From Symsagittifera roscoffensis (lineage: Eukaryota; Xenacoelomorpha; Acoela; Convolutidae): a stretch of DNA of 64,000 bases. The stretch spans positions 124,001 through 188,000 of the forward strand of contig NC_087062.1 in the NCBI RefSeq assembly GCF_963678635.1, in the 5' to 3' direction. Shown piece after piece: positions 23,431 to 32,472 of this stretch. The notes under the pieces are model-generated. The model ran no database searches, was not told the DNA's origin, and saw nothing but the letters and a program-made list of their open reading frames with translations. The position numbers and the translations under genes are program-made. Within the stretch, counting starts at the first letter, position 1. Each line of letters starts with the position of its first letter.

Positions 23431-24310
23431 TTAGTTGAATTTAAAACGATTCTTTTTTTGTGTAGAGGAGTTTTTTCGATATTTTACTACGTCTTCATTC
23501 CGAAGATCTCGAAGCTCTCCTCCTAATAGGTTTACTAAACACTCGCTCAGAAACTGAATGAAATCTGCTGGACAATTGAGAATGAATTGTTTTCGAAGCC
23601 TTAGGGAAAATTGTTGAAAAATTGGGAGAATAGAGACGTATTGTGTACTCATCGTCCAAAAACTTTGTCTCTATTCCAGCTGGTAAATAAAATTTTGTTG
23701 GAACTGAGCCACAATAGAGCAAAACCTAAGTGAATCAACTGTTTTTGGAGTTAAGTCATTAAGTAAATAACCATAAGGGACGGATGTTGCATCTTGATAC
23801 CACTTTTTTAATTCAGATCCTAGTCCTAGTTGTTGACCTAATGTTTTGATTTGTGAAACATGCCTCGGCGACTTGAACAAGACTATGTCTGTATTTTGTA
23901 ACTCTACATCTCTTCCTAATTTGCTTTGATGAAATAAACTGTGTTTGCATATTGTACTCAGTCCCCTGTGTCTCCCAGCAGTGGCAGTTGTTACTAATTG
24001 TTTGGAGTCGGAAATTTCTTCTCAAGAATCATCAAATATAAGCAAATACTTAGTTCTGTTATTGGGAAGATTTTCAATCAAGTCAAAATGCACTCCTTGG
24101 ATAAATTTAAGAATTTTTCTTTGCATTTGACTATGTTGGTTGACAATGTTGATGAAAATAAAAAGTTTTGTCGAATACAGGTTGAAAAGTACCAATTTTC
24201 AGCCAATTAAAAATAAGATGAGATTTTCCAGATCCACTTGGTCCCACTAGGGAAATAAAATTTCGTTTTTTGATAGATATTATTTTATTCATAGCTTTGG
24301 AGAAGGTAGA
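23431..24310 (-). pseudogene. ATP: Maverick/Polinton packaging ATPase (A32/FtsK-HerA type), copy 1
   Basis: The Walker A motif GPSGSGKSH is encoded at 24245-24218, followed leftward by a region ending in KYLLIFDDS, the Walker B segment (about 24030-24060). Immediately after Walker B a TGA (24022-24024) interrupts the frame. Coding sequence then resumes (frames 24025-23813, 23880-23671 and 23722-23431), with KSPRHVSQIKTLGQQLGLG, then WYQDATSVPYGYLLNDLTP. In the family this enzyme pumps genomic DNA into capsids. Several frameshifts follow, and the gene is not functional as read. The same TGA is present in copy 2 at 26478-26480. Confidence 0.85.
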
Positions 24311-24439
24311 ATATAACCGACTGTACTTGATAAGGTAGCTACCAAAACAGTTGTTTCTTCACATGTTGTGGATAACATAACTCGAACAATTGTACATACT
24401 GGCATCAAAACTATATCGTAAAATTGACACAAAAAACTG

Positions 24440-25040
24440 AATTAGGTCTATTACATGTACGTCCAAACAATTTCCATGATTTTCAATCATGATTTTCTTC
24501 ATCAAAAACAAAATTTCCTAAGTTTACGGGCTTGTCACCTTGATCGACCATCTTAACTCTAAAAAGAAAAAGTTGACAAGGCAACTTAATTAGAGTTTGA
24601 AAATGGTAATACATTAAGATTATTATTTTACAATTTGTTAAAAAACATCGAGTCCTTGTTCCGTATGCAAATGCTTTTCTTTCTGCTTAGTGAAGAGTTT
24701 TTGCATGACGAAATGGGTAGTTGCTACATCTCCAATCGATTTCTTTATCTTTGAACATCAAAAACTGAATTTTAGGGCAAGTGTAGTCATCCATGTTAAT
24801 AATCTTTGTTTCCGCAAAATTCTGACAGAACCTTACATTTTTCATAACCTTTTGCGAAAAATTCCGTTTCTGTGGCTTCTAGCTTTTTCAGTATTTTTTC
24901 AAGTTCAGTATAATTTTCGTAACCACTGCTCCAATTAATTCCATGAAGAAGCTGTGTACACCAAAAAGATTGGGATGTTGCTTTGAATTTTTTGGAAGGA
25001 AGAAATAAATATCCTTCAGTGTGTTCATCCTTATAAACTC
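24440..25040 (-). pseudogene. Partial copy of the uncharacterised Maverick protein (copy 1)
   Basis: This stretch is the duplicate of 26897-27511, offset by about 2.46 kb. Identifiable pieces include the region encoding HAKTL and AERKAFAYGTRT-like sequence (about 24650-24720) and the tract with FFLPSKKF (about 25000). Frameshifts break it: no minus-strand frame is longer than about 60 codons, whereas the second copy keeps 204. It ends abruptly near 25045, where sequence switches to integrase. That is the duplication junction. Confidence 0.75.
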
Positions 25041-25061
25041 TTGTTCTGTTCCATTATCAAC

Positions 25062-25760
25062 TCAAAGTTTTTGAGGAGTGTTTTTTCGAGAAATCATTTT
25101 TCTGAAAGCTTGTAAAGTGTCTTTGGCATAAATTTTTTTCATTGTTTGAACTCTGACAGATCTCGAAAAAATATCTACAGCAACTAATAAAAACGTGACT
25201 CCATTGTTTTGACTTGATAACTTGTCTACAAAAGCCAAGTCCATACACCAGATTTCATTGATATATTTAGAAAAAGCTTGAAGTCTTCGGAAACACCTGA
25301 TTGGTGGACCAAATTTTGTATACGATGTCTTGGTTTTTGAAAACTTTTCTAATTTCTCTTTCGGTAAACCACTCAGTTTACTCAAGTTTTGAATAGAACC
25401 GTACGCAGCTCTACCACTAGAATACAATCTGTTTAGTCTTACCGTTTCAGATATTGAAAGGGATCCAAGTTCCTCTATATTTTGCTTCGGCATTCTTGTT
25501 GAAAACAAGTTAAGGAGGAAGTTGAGTTGCTTCCAAAATAGTAAAGTAAGTATCTGGAAAATTGGTGCTTCTTTCGCTTTAGTGCACTCACAAAGTCTAT
25601 AAAAGATTCTTTTGTGTCTGGATTATCTTTTATAAAATTGTCTGACTGGCTGAGTTTAATTCTGGGAGAATTCCAAATTAAATCAATAATGTGCTTATTG
25701 TTGCTCGTTTTCAACCTCGCATTTACAGCACTGTGAACATAATCAAAAAATTTTGATACT
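25062..25760 (-). pseudogene. INT: Maverick/Polinton integrase, copy 2 (truncated)
   Basis: This copy covers the N-terminal region and the first part of the catalytic core. The frame 25508-25062 encodes 148 residues, including LYSSGRAAYGSIQNLSKLSG, SYTKFGPPIRCFRRLQAFSK, and INEIWCMDLAFVDKLSSQN. It keeps the first catalytic Asp (CMDL) that copy 1 has lost. It then stops at the duplication junction (about 25045), so the second Asp and the Glu are absent. The N-terminal piece is in the neighbouring frame 25714-25475, so there is one frameshift near 25490. Neither integrase copy has a complete triad in frame. Confidence 0.85.
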
Positions 25761-25924
25761 TTCTCCTCTTTTTCTTGCTTTTGTTCCTGTTTTTGTTTTC
25801 TTCGAAGTAAACTTTATGATTGATAAACTGAGTACGGAGTTAAAACAAATTGTTCTATACTATGTCAATTGTTGAATGACAAAAAGGGTGATGGTAGACA
25901 TCAATTGTAACCCTTTAGTTGAAT

Positions 25925-26770
25925 TTAGAACGATTCTTTTTTTGTGTAGAGGAGTTTTTTTGTATTAGTTCTAAAATTTCTTGTCGATATTTTACTATGT
26001 CTTCTTTCCGAAGATCTGGAAGCTCTCCTCTTAATAGGTTTACTAAACACTCGCTCAGAAACTGAGTGAAATCTGCCGGACAATTGGGAATGAATTGTTT
26101 TGGAAGCCTTAGGGAAAACTTTGTCTCTTTTCCAGCTGGTAAAAAAAAATTGTTGAAACTGAGCCACTCTTAGAGCAATACCTAAGTGAATCAACTGTTT
26201 TTGGGGTTAAATAAATAAGTAAATGACCATAAGGAACGGATGTTGCATCTTGATACCAATCTTCAATTTAAAATCCTAGTCCTAGTTGTTGACCTAATGT
26301 TTTGATTTGTGAAACATGCCTCGGCGACTTGAACAAGACTATGTCTGTATTTTGTAACTCTACATCTCTTCCTAATTTGCTTTGATGAAATAAACTGTGT
26401 TTGCATATTGTACTCAGTCCTCTGTGTCTCCCAGCAGTGGCAGTTGTTACTAATTGTTTGGAGTCGGAAATTTCTTCTCAAGAATCATCAAATATAAGCA
26501 AATACTTAGTTCTGTTATTGGGAAGATTTTCAATCAAGTCAAAATGCACTCCTTGGATAAATTTAAGAATTTTTCCTTTCATTTGACTATAAAAAAAATT
26601 GACAATCTGGATGAAAATAAAAAAACTTTGTCGAATACAGGTTGAAAAGTACCAATTTTCAACCAATTAAAAATAAGATGAGATTTTCCAGATCCACTTG
26701 GTCCCACTAGGGAAATAAAATTTTGTTCTTCGGTAGATATTATTTTATTCATAGCTTTGGAGAAGGTAGA
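25925..26770 (-). pseudogene. ATP: Maverick/Polinton packaging ATPase, copy 2
   Basis: The Walker A motif GPSGSGKSH is at 26705-26678. The Walker B segment KYLLIFDDS is at about 26490-26515, followed by TGA at 26478-26480, the same nonsense codon as in copy 1. The remainder runs leftward to about 25925. It is closely similar to copy 1 but carries extra deletions in the C-terminal third (around 26110-26180). See copy 1 for the role. It lies between integrase copy 2 and the 204-codon unknown gene. Confidence 0.85.
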
Positions 26771-26896
26771 ATATAACCGACTGTACTTGATAAGGTAGCT
26801 GCCAAAACTGTTGTTTCTTCACATGTTGTGGATAACATAACTCGAACGATTTTACATGATAGCATCAAAACTATACAAAAAAGTAGCTTAAAAAAA

Positions 26897-27511
26897 CTAA
26901 ATGAGATCTATTACATGTACGTCCAAACTATTTCCATGGTTTTTGTTCATGATTTTCTTCATGAAAAACAAAATTTGTAAGTTTTCGGGCTCGTCACATT
27001 GATCGACCATCTTAACTCTAAAAAGAAAAGGTTGACAATGAAATTTAATTAGAGTTTGAAAATGGTAATACATTAAGATTATTATTTTACAATTTGTTAA
27101 AAAACATCGAGTCCTTGTTCCGTATGCAAATGCTTTTCTTTCTGCACAGTGAAGAGTTTTTGCATGACGAAATGGGTAGTTGCTACACCTCCAATCGAGT
27201 TCTTCATCTTTGAACATCAAAAACTGAACTTTAGTGCAAGTGTAGTCATCTATGTTAATAATCTTTGTTTCGAAAAATTCTGACAGAATCTTACATTTTT
27301 CATAACCTTTTGCAAAAAATTCCGTTTCTGTGGCTTCTAGGTTTTTCAATATTTTTTCAAGTTCAGTATGTTTTTCGTAACCACTGCTCCAATTAATTCC
27401 ATGAAGAAGCTGTGTACACCAAAAAGATTGGGATGTTGCTTTGATTTTTTTGGGAGGAAGAAAGAAATATCCTACGAAGTGTCCAGCCTTATAAACTCTT
27501 AACTCCTTCAC
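26897..27511 (-). CDS. Uncharacterised Maverick-associated protein, 204 codons open
   Basis: This is the longest open minus-strand frame of the element. It starts MKELRVYKAGHFVGYFFLPP and contains a Gly-Trp-rich N-terminal part (SFWCTQLLHGINWSSGYEKH), a helical acidic middle (LEKILKNLEATETEFFAKGY) and a C-terminal Cys/His cluster (WRCSNYPFRHAKTLHCAERK, spaced like a metal-binding or nuclease-type site). A lower-conservation tail follows. I recognise the sequence type from animal Maverick-like contexts but cannot assign a function. It sits upstream of the ATPase on the same strand and is the right-hand member of the duplicated block. The C-terminal tail after the Cys/His cluster may be read-through into non-coding sequence, because copy 1 does not preserve it. 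Confidence 0.6.
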   Translation of the reverse strand: MKELRVYKAGHFVGYFFLPPKKIKATSQSFWCTQLLHGINWSSGYEKHTELEKILKNLEATETEFFAKGYEKCKILSEFFETKIINIDDYTCTKVQFLMFKDEELDWRCSNYPFRHAKTLHCAERKAFAYGTRTRCFLTNCKIIILMYYHFQTLIKFHCQPFLFRVKMVDQCDEPENLQILFFMKKIMNKNHGNSLDVHVIDLI

Positions 27512-27588
27512 TGTTTTGTTTTCAATACATTCAAAACAACCAGACTCATTCTGTTAACTGTTTTCTCTGGAGTTTTTTGGTTAAATGA

Positions 27589-27909
27589 TTAACAACCAAG
27601 CAATGCATATACTGATGCAGCAAAGATTTGAACATAAAAACAGAAAAATAATCCAGTCACGTGACCAAAAATGCATGAACTGGGGAGACTAGGTGCAACA
27701 TAACAATACCCAGGTCCTTTTTTCGTAGTAGATTTCACAGATCCAGCAGAGTCAAGTAGAAATTCATGTAGTCTAAAAGTTTTGGAGTTTGCAAAAAAGT
27801 AATCCATACAGGAATTTCCGTATCCAATTAGTCCTCCAAAAGGAAATTTTTGGTCCACTTCTTCTAAACTTATGTCCGGGTCCAATACAATACAGGTACA
27901 AAGAAACAA
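27589..27909 (-). pseudogene. Unidentified Maverick ORF, 106 codons
   Basis: The minus-strand frame contains FPFGGLIGYGNSCMDYFFAN, a segment FRLHEFLLDSAGSVK, a Gly/Tyr patch (GPGYCYVAP) and a hydrophobic C-terminal segment. Position within the minus-strand cluster suggests a Maverick gene. The composition (aromatic, with one strongly hydrophobic stretch) would fit a minor virion or membrane-interacting protein, but I do not recognise it. A downstream stop and the loss of a clean start suggest decay. Confidence 0.35.
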
Positions 27910-28050
27910 TTTTTTTCTTTTTGTATTTGATTAGAAATCTTGCCTAATAATCTCAAAAACTTTTAGAATTTCATCCAATGTCTGTACGTTCATTTTCTAC
28001 AGTCCATTCGTCAATAATGATGCAAGATTTTCTGAAGGTCTAAGCATAAC

Positions 28051-28969
28051 CTAATAATGAAGGAAGTATATCGAGTAATTCATCAAATTCTTCTCTTTGT
28101 AGTTGTAAAGATTGATTATTTTCCATTGATTTCCATTTCTACGATATTCTACAAGTTCTATTTGTTTGGTATCGGATCTGTATCCTATGTGAATTTTTGT
28201 TCTACCATTATGCAGAATCCACTCAAAGTAAGATATTTGTGCGAAACTTCGTAAATTTTGTGATTCTATAATTGTAAGTGAAATTTTTTGGGACTTTTCT
28301 TCAAGAACAATATGAAAAACTCCCAATTTTTTGTGAAGTTTTAAGATTAATTTTCTTGAAAAACCAATATTGCACCTCATAGTATTCAACACCAATACTA
28401 AATGAAAAATAATTTTGAGGATAAAGATTTAAATTACAAGACAAAAAACATAAATAACACAATTTATGGTACCTTACAGTTCTCAACAAACATTAAGTCT
28501 CCCAAAATTTGGGACAGTTCTTTGAATTCCTTTAAAGTATAGTTCACATAGGCATCTTGTTTCATTGATTCATTGTTTTTTGCGGTGAACAGTCGAATCT
28601 GAATTTACGGAGGTTTGTTAACATTGTACTTCTTGATCGTGACACAAACTTGTCTTCTATTGTAAGTTGCTATGTCATACACTTCGTTGCAGTTGGTAAG
28701 CTCCTGATCAATAGTTGACTCCTCCTCAGAATTGAGTTCCAATATAGGAACGACTCCAAAGTTTTCAGCATCGTGAATAACAGTACTTCTAATTGCCGAG
28801 ATTGCTTCTCCTTCTTTTTCACCAAGATAGACTTGCTGTCTTTTTTCGAGTTGTCCCAACTCATTTTTCTTGAATAGTTGAAAGCAGAGTTCAAAATAAG
28901 TTTTTTCTTTGTAGGATTTTTGGGATTAAGTAAATCTCCCAATTCATGTTTGATTTTTTGAGAATTCAA
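28051..28969 (-). pseudogene. Unidentified Maverick gene, frameshifted, with a possible intron
   Basis: A chain of minus-strand frames forms one degraded gene. Frame 28969-28670 starts MNSQKIKHELGDLLNPKNP. The frame 28859-28605 (with an acidic ELNSEEESTIDQELTNCN patch) continues it after a frameshift. Beyond its TAA the same frame stays open into QIRLFTAKNNESMKQDAYV and then reaches AACTGTAAG|GTACC near 28475. An acceptor-like TTTTTCATTTAG lies near 28400, and the frame 28395-28051 follows. This would give a roughly 85-bp intron and a protein of about 280 residues. The product is unknown. The splice proposal is inference. Confidence 0.35.
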
Positions 28970-29176
28970 TGTAAATGGGACTAGTGTCTTTTCTTGAGTA
29001 CATTTTTCAATCGGAGAACAGACTGATCAGATGAGGAGAAATGAGAGAAATGATTGTGAGAATAAATGCAATTGGAAGTAAAGAATAGGAGTCATTCACT
29101 TAACCATAAATGGAACTTTTATTGGAACTTTTGAGTGAAGTTTCCAAATAGGGAATTGTGTATGTGTTAGTGTTCC

Positions 29177-29802
29177 TATATAAATCCAAATTCTCAGCAA
29201 AATTTATTGTTGCAGATGGCTGCAGCTATGTGTCAAGCTCTTCCCAGCTTTTAATCAGAGTATTGTCAAAAATCGCTATTTATTTCCGTTTCCAGTGATT
29301 TTTACGAAAAATACGTAGTAACCAAAAAATTTGTGTCTCTACACACAATTCTTACTGTTCTTTGGAAAATTGTAAGTTCCACATACTTCTGATTGGTTCA
29401 TCTTTCGATCAAATTTTACAACGATTGGGTAAATTTCATTTCACATACCAAATTATCGATTGTATTTACACTGTGTACAAAAACAGACTTTATTCGAATG
29501 TTATTTCATCAACTGGCGAAGTTTTCGATCAAATTGATCGCGCTGTTCATCACAGTTTGAAATGGAAAGGAGCAGAAAAAACCTATAAGTGTTGCCAAGA
29601 AAAGACTGCTACGCAAAAAACTCAAACGCCGCTATTTATGTTCTAACCAGAAACTAGCTTCCACACAAACTATTGGTTCGGCTTTTCTAGAAAGAGTTCG
29701 TAAAGTACAAAAATCAAAATGAAGTACTTTGCTAAAAATAGTTGACTGTTTTATTGATGGTTATTGATTTGTAAGTAGTGATTATGTCAACTTTTCAATA
29801 AA
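29177..29802 (+). other. Possible small transcription unit: TATA box, short broken ORF, AATAAA
   Basis: TATATAAA at 29177-29184 is followed by short frames (ATG at about 29218, an open stretch beginning SDFYEKYVVTKKF near 29297, and the frame 29362-29646 ending with many Lys/Thr/Cys). AATAAA is at 29797-29802. The frames join by shifts of one base, so a formerly single gene of about 140 codons is plausible. It runs opposite to the virion cluster. I do not recognise the product. Confidence 0.35.
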
Positions 29803-29944
29803 AATCTTGTGCTAATCCATATAATTTCTCTCAAATGTTTACGAAATTACCAAAAATTTCGAAGAAAAAAACTCACCTTTGTCAAAAAAGTTTGCGAAAA
29901 ATGTTTTTTCAAACATGTAAGAAAGATGTTTTATTTCTTTTGAT

Positions 29945-30240
29945 TTTCAAAAACTTGCAACAAAAACGTTTCAATTTTTTTGACAAGACGCAAAAAGTGT
30001 TTCACTTTTTTAACAAGATGCGAAAAGTGTTTCACTTTTTTTCCTACAAATGCGAAAAGTTTTTTACTTTTTTCGACAAAATGCGAAACGTGTTTTACTT
30101 TTTTTCGATAAAATGCGAAGTGTTTCAATTTTTTTGACAAAATGCGAAAAGGATTTTACTTTTTCCAATAAAATGCGAAAAGAGTTTCAATTTTTTCTAC
30201 AAAGTGCTAAAAGTGTGTGATTTTTTGACAAGATGCATAT
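29945..30240. repeat. Minisatellite with an internal hairpin, about 36-bp period
   Basis: About eight imperfect copies of a unit like GACAAGATGCGAAAAGTGTT plus TCACTTTTTT occur in a row. Each unit contains the dyad AAAAGTG-TTT-CACTTTT, so both strands could form a hairpin in every copy. Small frames on both strands (29835-30137 plus, 29931-30140 minus) exist only because of the repeat. Confidence 0.85.
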
Positions 30241-30439
30241 TTTTCCGAATATGTGTGCAAAAATAATCAAGTATCTTAATATGTGTGCGAGTTCGGAGCA
30301 CTAACTTAAGTTCTAATTGATTTTCATTGATTTACCCTGAACTTCTCATCTATTCTCATAATTGAAAACAATATTGAAGAAATTAATTAAGTACAAGGAA
30401 CAAAGTCAATACCAAACAACAATTATTTACAAAAAAATT

Positions 30440-30946
30440 TCAATCAAAGAACTGTCGAGCAGCAGAAGAGTTCTGGAGATTCTCTATAGAACGCAGAGCT
30501 GGGCGAGGTTCCATTGCTGGTGGTTGTAGTGGAGCTGGAGGTGTCATTGTTTCTGAGAAACCTTCATCGTCATCTATTGTGATGGGGTTTTCGGCTGATA
30601 CTCCCTCCTACCAAGGAAAGAGGAAGTCGTCGACTGGTTGAGCCACAAATCTTGAGTCGGGAATCTCGGTATAGTTCATTCCCACATGATCAGAAACTTC
30701 CTCCATCATTTGCATTGTTCCAAGTTAGTTCTCTGTGATGGGACCTTGTATCTTATGATGTTAGTTGAAATCCCTTCGCAACACTTCCAACATGTACCAG
30801 ACTTGTATTGGGATGTCCATTCGTGCCAGAAAAACTCCAGTGACTGTTTCTCGCACTTGAAACTGTACTAGGTCAGGCGAAAGTTCTACAGAGTTTATGG
30901 GATTGCTAATTTGCACTGGGAAGACCTTTTTGAGCAGAAAGATGAC
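30440..30946 (-). pseudogene. Unidentified Maverick gene, 169 codons with three nonsense codons
   Basis: A single uninterrupted minus-strand phase runs from 30946 to a terminal TGA at 30440-30442. It is broken only by stops at 30761-30763, 30725-30727 and 30608-30610. Between them the coding sense is clear: an N-terminal hydrophobic/beta-like part (VFPVQISNPINSVELSPDLV, TVTGVFLARMDIPIQVWYML), a middle with MQMMEEVSDHVGMNYTEIPD, an acidic patch (ITIDDDEGFSE) and a Pro-rich C-terminus (MTPPAPLQPPAMEPRPAL). The three stops look like point mutations. The protein is not recognised. Its place suggests a Maverick regulatory or virion gene. Confidence 0.5.
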
Positions 30947-31119
30947 TTAAAGAAAAAAACAAGAAAGAACTGAAAGGAAGAGGGGTAGCTGACGGAATAT
31001 AAGTTGAAATTAGGGTATTTAGAGCTGAGAGAGGAGGTAGTTGACGGTACTTAAGTTGAAAATAAAATGAATTTCAGTTGGGAGTTAAGGGAATCTTTAA
31101 CTCGAATGTGTGGGTTTGG

Positions 31120-31300
31120 CCAATCAGAATTGATTTTCCTCATTTGAATTGTAGTCGTTTCCAATCATATTTCCGCTTCCTTTTATAGCATTCTTGTTTA
31201 AAAGTCGTGTCCAACCGGAAGCAAAGCTCCATTTTGTGTATTGTCGTTTCCAATCACAAAAATGTTCATTTTTGTTCTAGTTGTCGGATCCAATCAGAAG
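31120..31300. promoter_or_regulatory. Cluster of CCAAT-type motifs between divergent Maverick genes
   Basis: CCAATCA-type motifs recur at about 31124 (GGCCAATCAGA), 31160, 31249 and 31290, with a diverged one near 31214 (CCAACCGG). Most follow GTCGTTTCC or GTCGGAT, giving a 36-55 bp periodicity. Inverted forms (GATTGGTTGATTTT) occur at about 32172 and 32228. The interval separates minus-strand genes from the plus-strand polymerase. A promoter or enhancer role is inference. Confidence 0.35.
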
Positions 31301-31573
31301 ACCCTTTTAAGGACTTATTTCTTCCAAATAACAAAAAATATACACAAAACAATTGCAAAAAAATGACCAAAAGTTGTTTGCAGTAAAAATAAGAAATATT
31401 GCTGATTTAACAACAAAAGAAAGAAAATTGAAAAAAGTAAGATCTCTGCATTTTTTTAAACAAATTAATTGAATTTTTCGTATGTAAACAATGAGAAATT
31501 GCTGATTTTTGAATAGATAGTCAAGTTCTTTAGTTTTTATGCAAACTTGGAGGATAACTCAAAATTGACGAAC

Positions 31574-31654
31574 TTTTCAAAGCAAACCTCATTTTTCAAA
31601 GCAAATTTTTCAAAGGTTAGGTTTTGCTTTGAAAATGAGGTTTGCTTTGAAAAC
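31574..31654. repeat. 33-bp inverted repeat (hairpin)
   Basis: The left arm TTTTCAAAGCAAACCTCATT is mirrored by the right arm ending AATGAGGTTTGCTTTGAAAA, with one base of length difference and a spacer of about 15 bases. No coding sequence overlaps it. It could be a small foldback insertion or a cruciform-prone site. Confidence 0.8.
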
Positions 31655-31743
31655 TGATTCCAAACCGATTCAAGCAGGATTTTGAACTTTGAAAATCCTT
31701 GAAGAAATGAAAGAAGAAAGGATTTTGCTATCCCCTGTCAAAC

Positions 31744-32112
31744 TTATCCCCTGTCAAACTTGGGTATTGGACAGGGGATAAAAAAAAATTTTGAAATATT
31801 ATCGTACGACTTCTTGTTTAATTTCAAATTCTCGAGAAATAACAAAATTTTTTTCCTTGTAAGGTGTAACTCAGCCTTAAGTTTGAAAATTTGATACGCA
31901 ACTTGAGGATCAAAAGTAAACTCTTTGATTGAGTAAGTTTCTCTGAAGAGTTCTCTACTTATTCGAATAACTCTATTTTGTACAATGAAGATGTCCAAAA
32001 ATTATGAATAAAGTAAAAGTCAACATCTATTTCATCAAAAAGAAAATCAATTGGAAATTGTTCCTTTTTCTTGTAAAGTAACTCGAGGAAGCTCAAATTC
32101 TTTGATAGACAT
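31744..32112 (-). pseudogene. Unidentified Maverick gene, about 120 codons, frameshifted
   Basis: The start is ATG at 32112 (MSIKEFELPRVTLQEKG). The frame then shifts into one carrying FPIDFLFDEIDVDFYFIHNF, and again into the frame 31998-31744 with ELFRETYSIKEFTFDPQVAY and LKAELHLTRKKILLFLE. It was probably one small protein rich in aromatic and Lys residues. I do not recognise it. It is transcribed away from the polymerase gene, sharing the intergenic region 32113-32472. Confidence 0.4.
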
Positions 32113-32303
32113 TTTTCAAATACTGATTAGGGTCTTTTAAAAGTAACAAACAGTTCACGTTTAGAAAATGCTGGATTTGGTTGGTTGATTTTCAACAAAC
32201 AGTGTTACTAAAAGAATGCTCATTTCTGATTGGTTGATTTTCCCCAAGGAACAGTAAAGAAAACTTATTTCATTCTGATTTTCTTTACGTTAAAAGCAAT
32301 CGC

Positions 32304-32472
32304 TATATACTTTGTATAACTACTTGAATTTATTTTCAAAAATTTTTAGCAATTCAAAGTAAGTATAAGTAATTTCTTAAAATTTGTGGGACCTTTTAAA
32401 TCTCCCAATTATGTAGGTACCATGTACTTTTATTCAATTTTGCTAAAAGCTGAATCTACCACTTTTTTTCAG
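32304..32472 (+). promoter_or_regulatory. Polymerase promoter with a 5'-leader intron (candidate)
   Basis: TATATA lies at 32304-32309. A consensus donor GTAAGTA starts at 32359, and the acceptor TTTTTTTCAG ends at 32472, immediately before the ATG at 32473. The implied intron is 114 bp, in the small-intron range of many invertebrates. All three signals are visible in the sequence. Use in vivo is inferred. Confidence 0.5.

Larger units (their letters stand above)
22590..27510. repeat. Tandem duplication of about 2.46 kb inside the Maverick
   Basis: The block integrase core - ATPase - uncharacterised gene occurs twice in direct orientation. Matched landmarks are Walker A at 24221/26681 and the Walker-B stop at 24022/26478, giving offsets near 2,457-2,460 bp. 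The junction near 25045 joins the 5' end of the unknown gene to mid-integrase, directly beside a short shared ACTCTTGTTCTGTT-like sequence. Identity is high, but the copies differ by many small indels, so the duplication is not recent. Confidence 0.9.
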
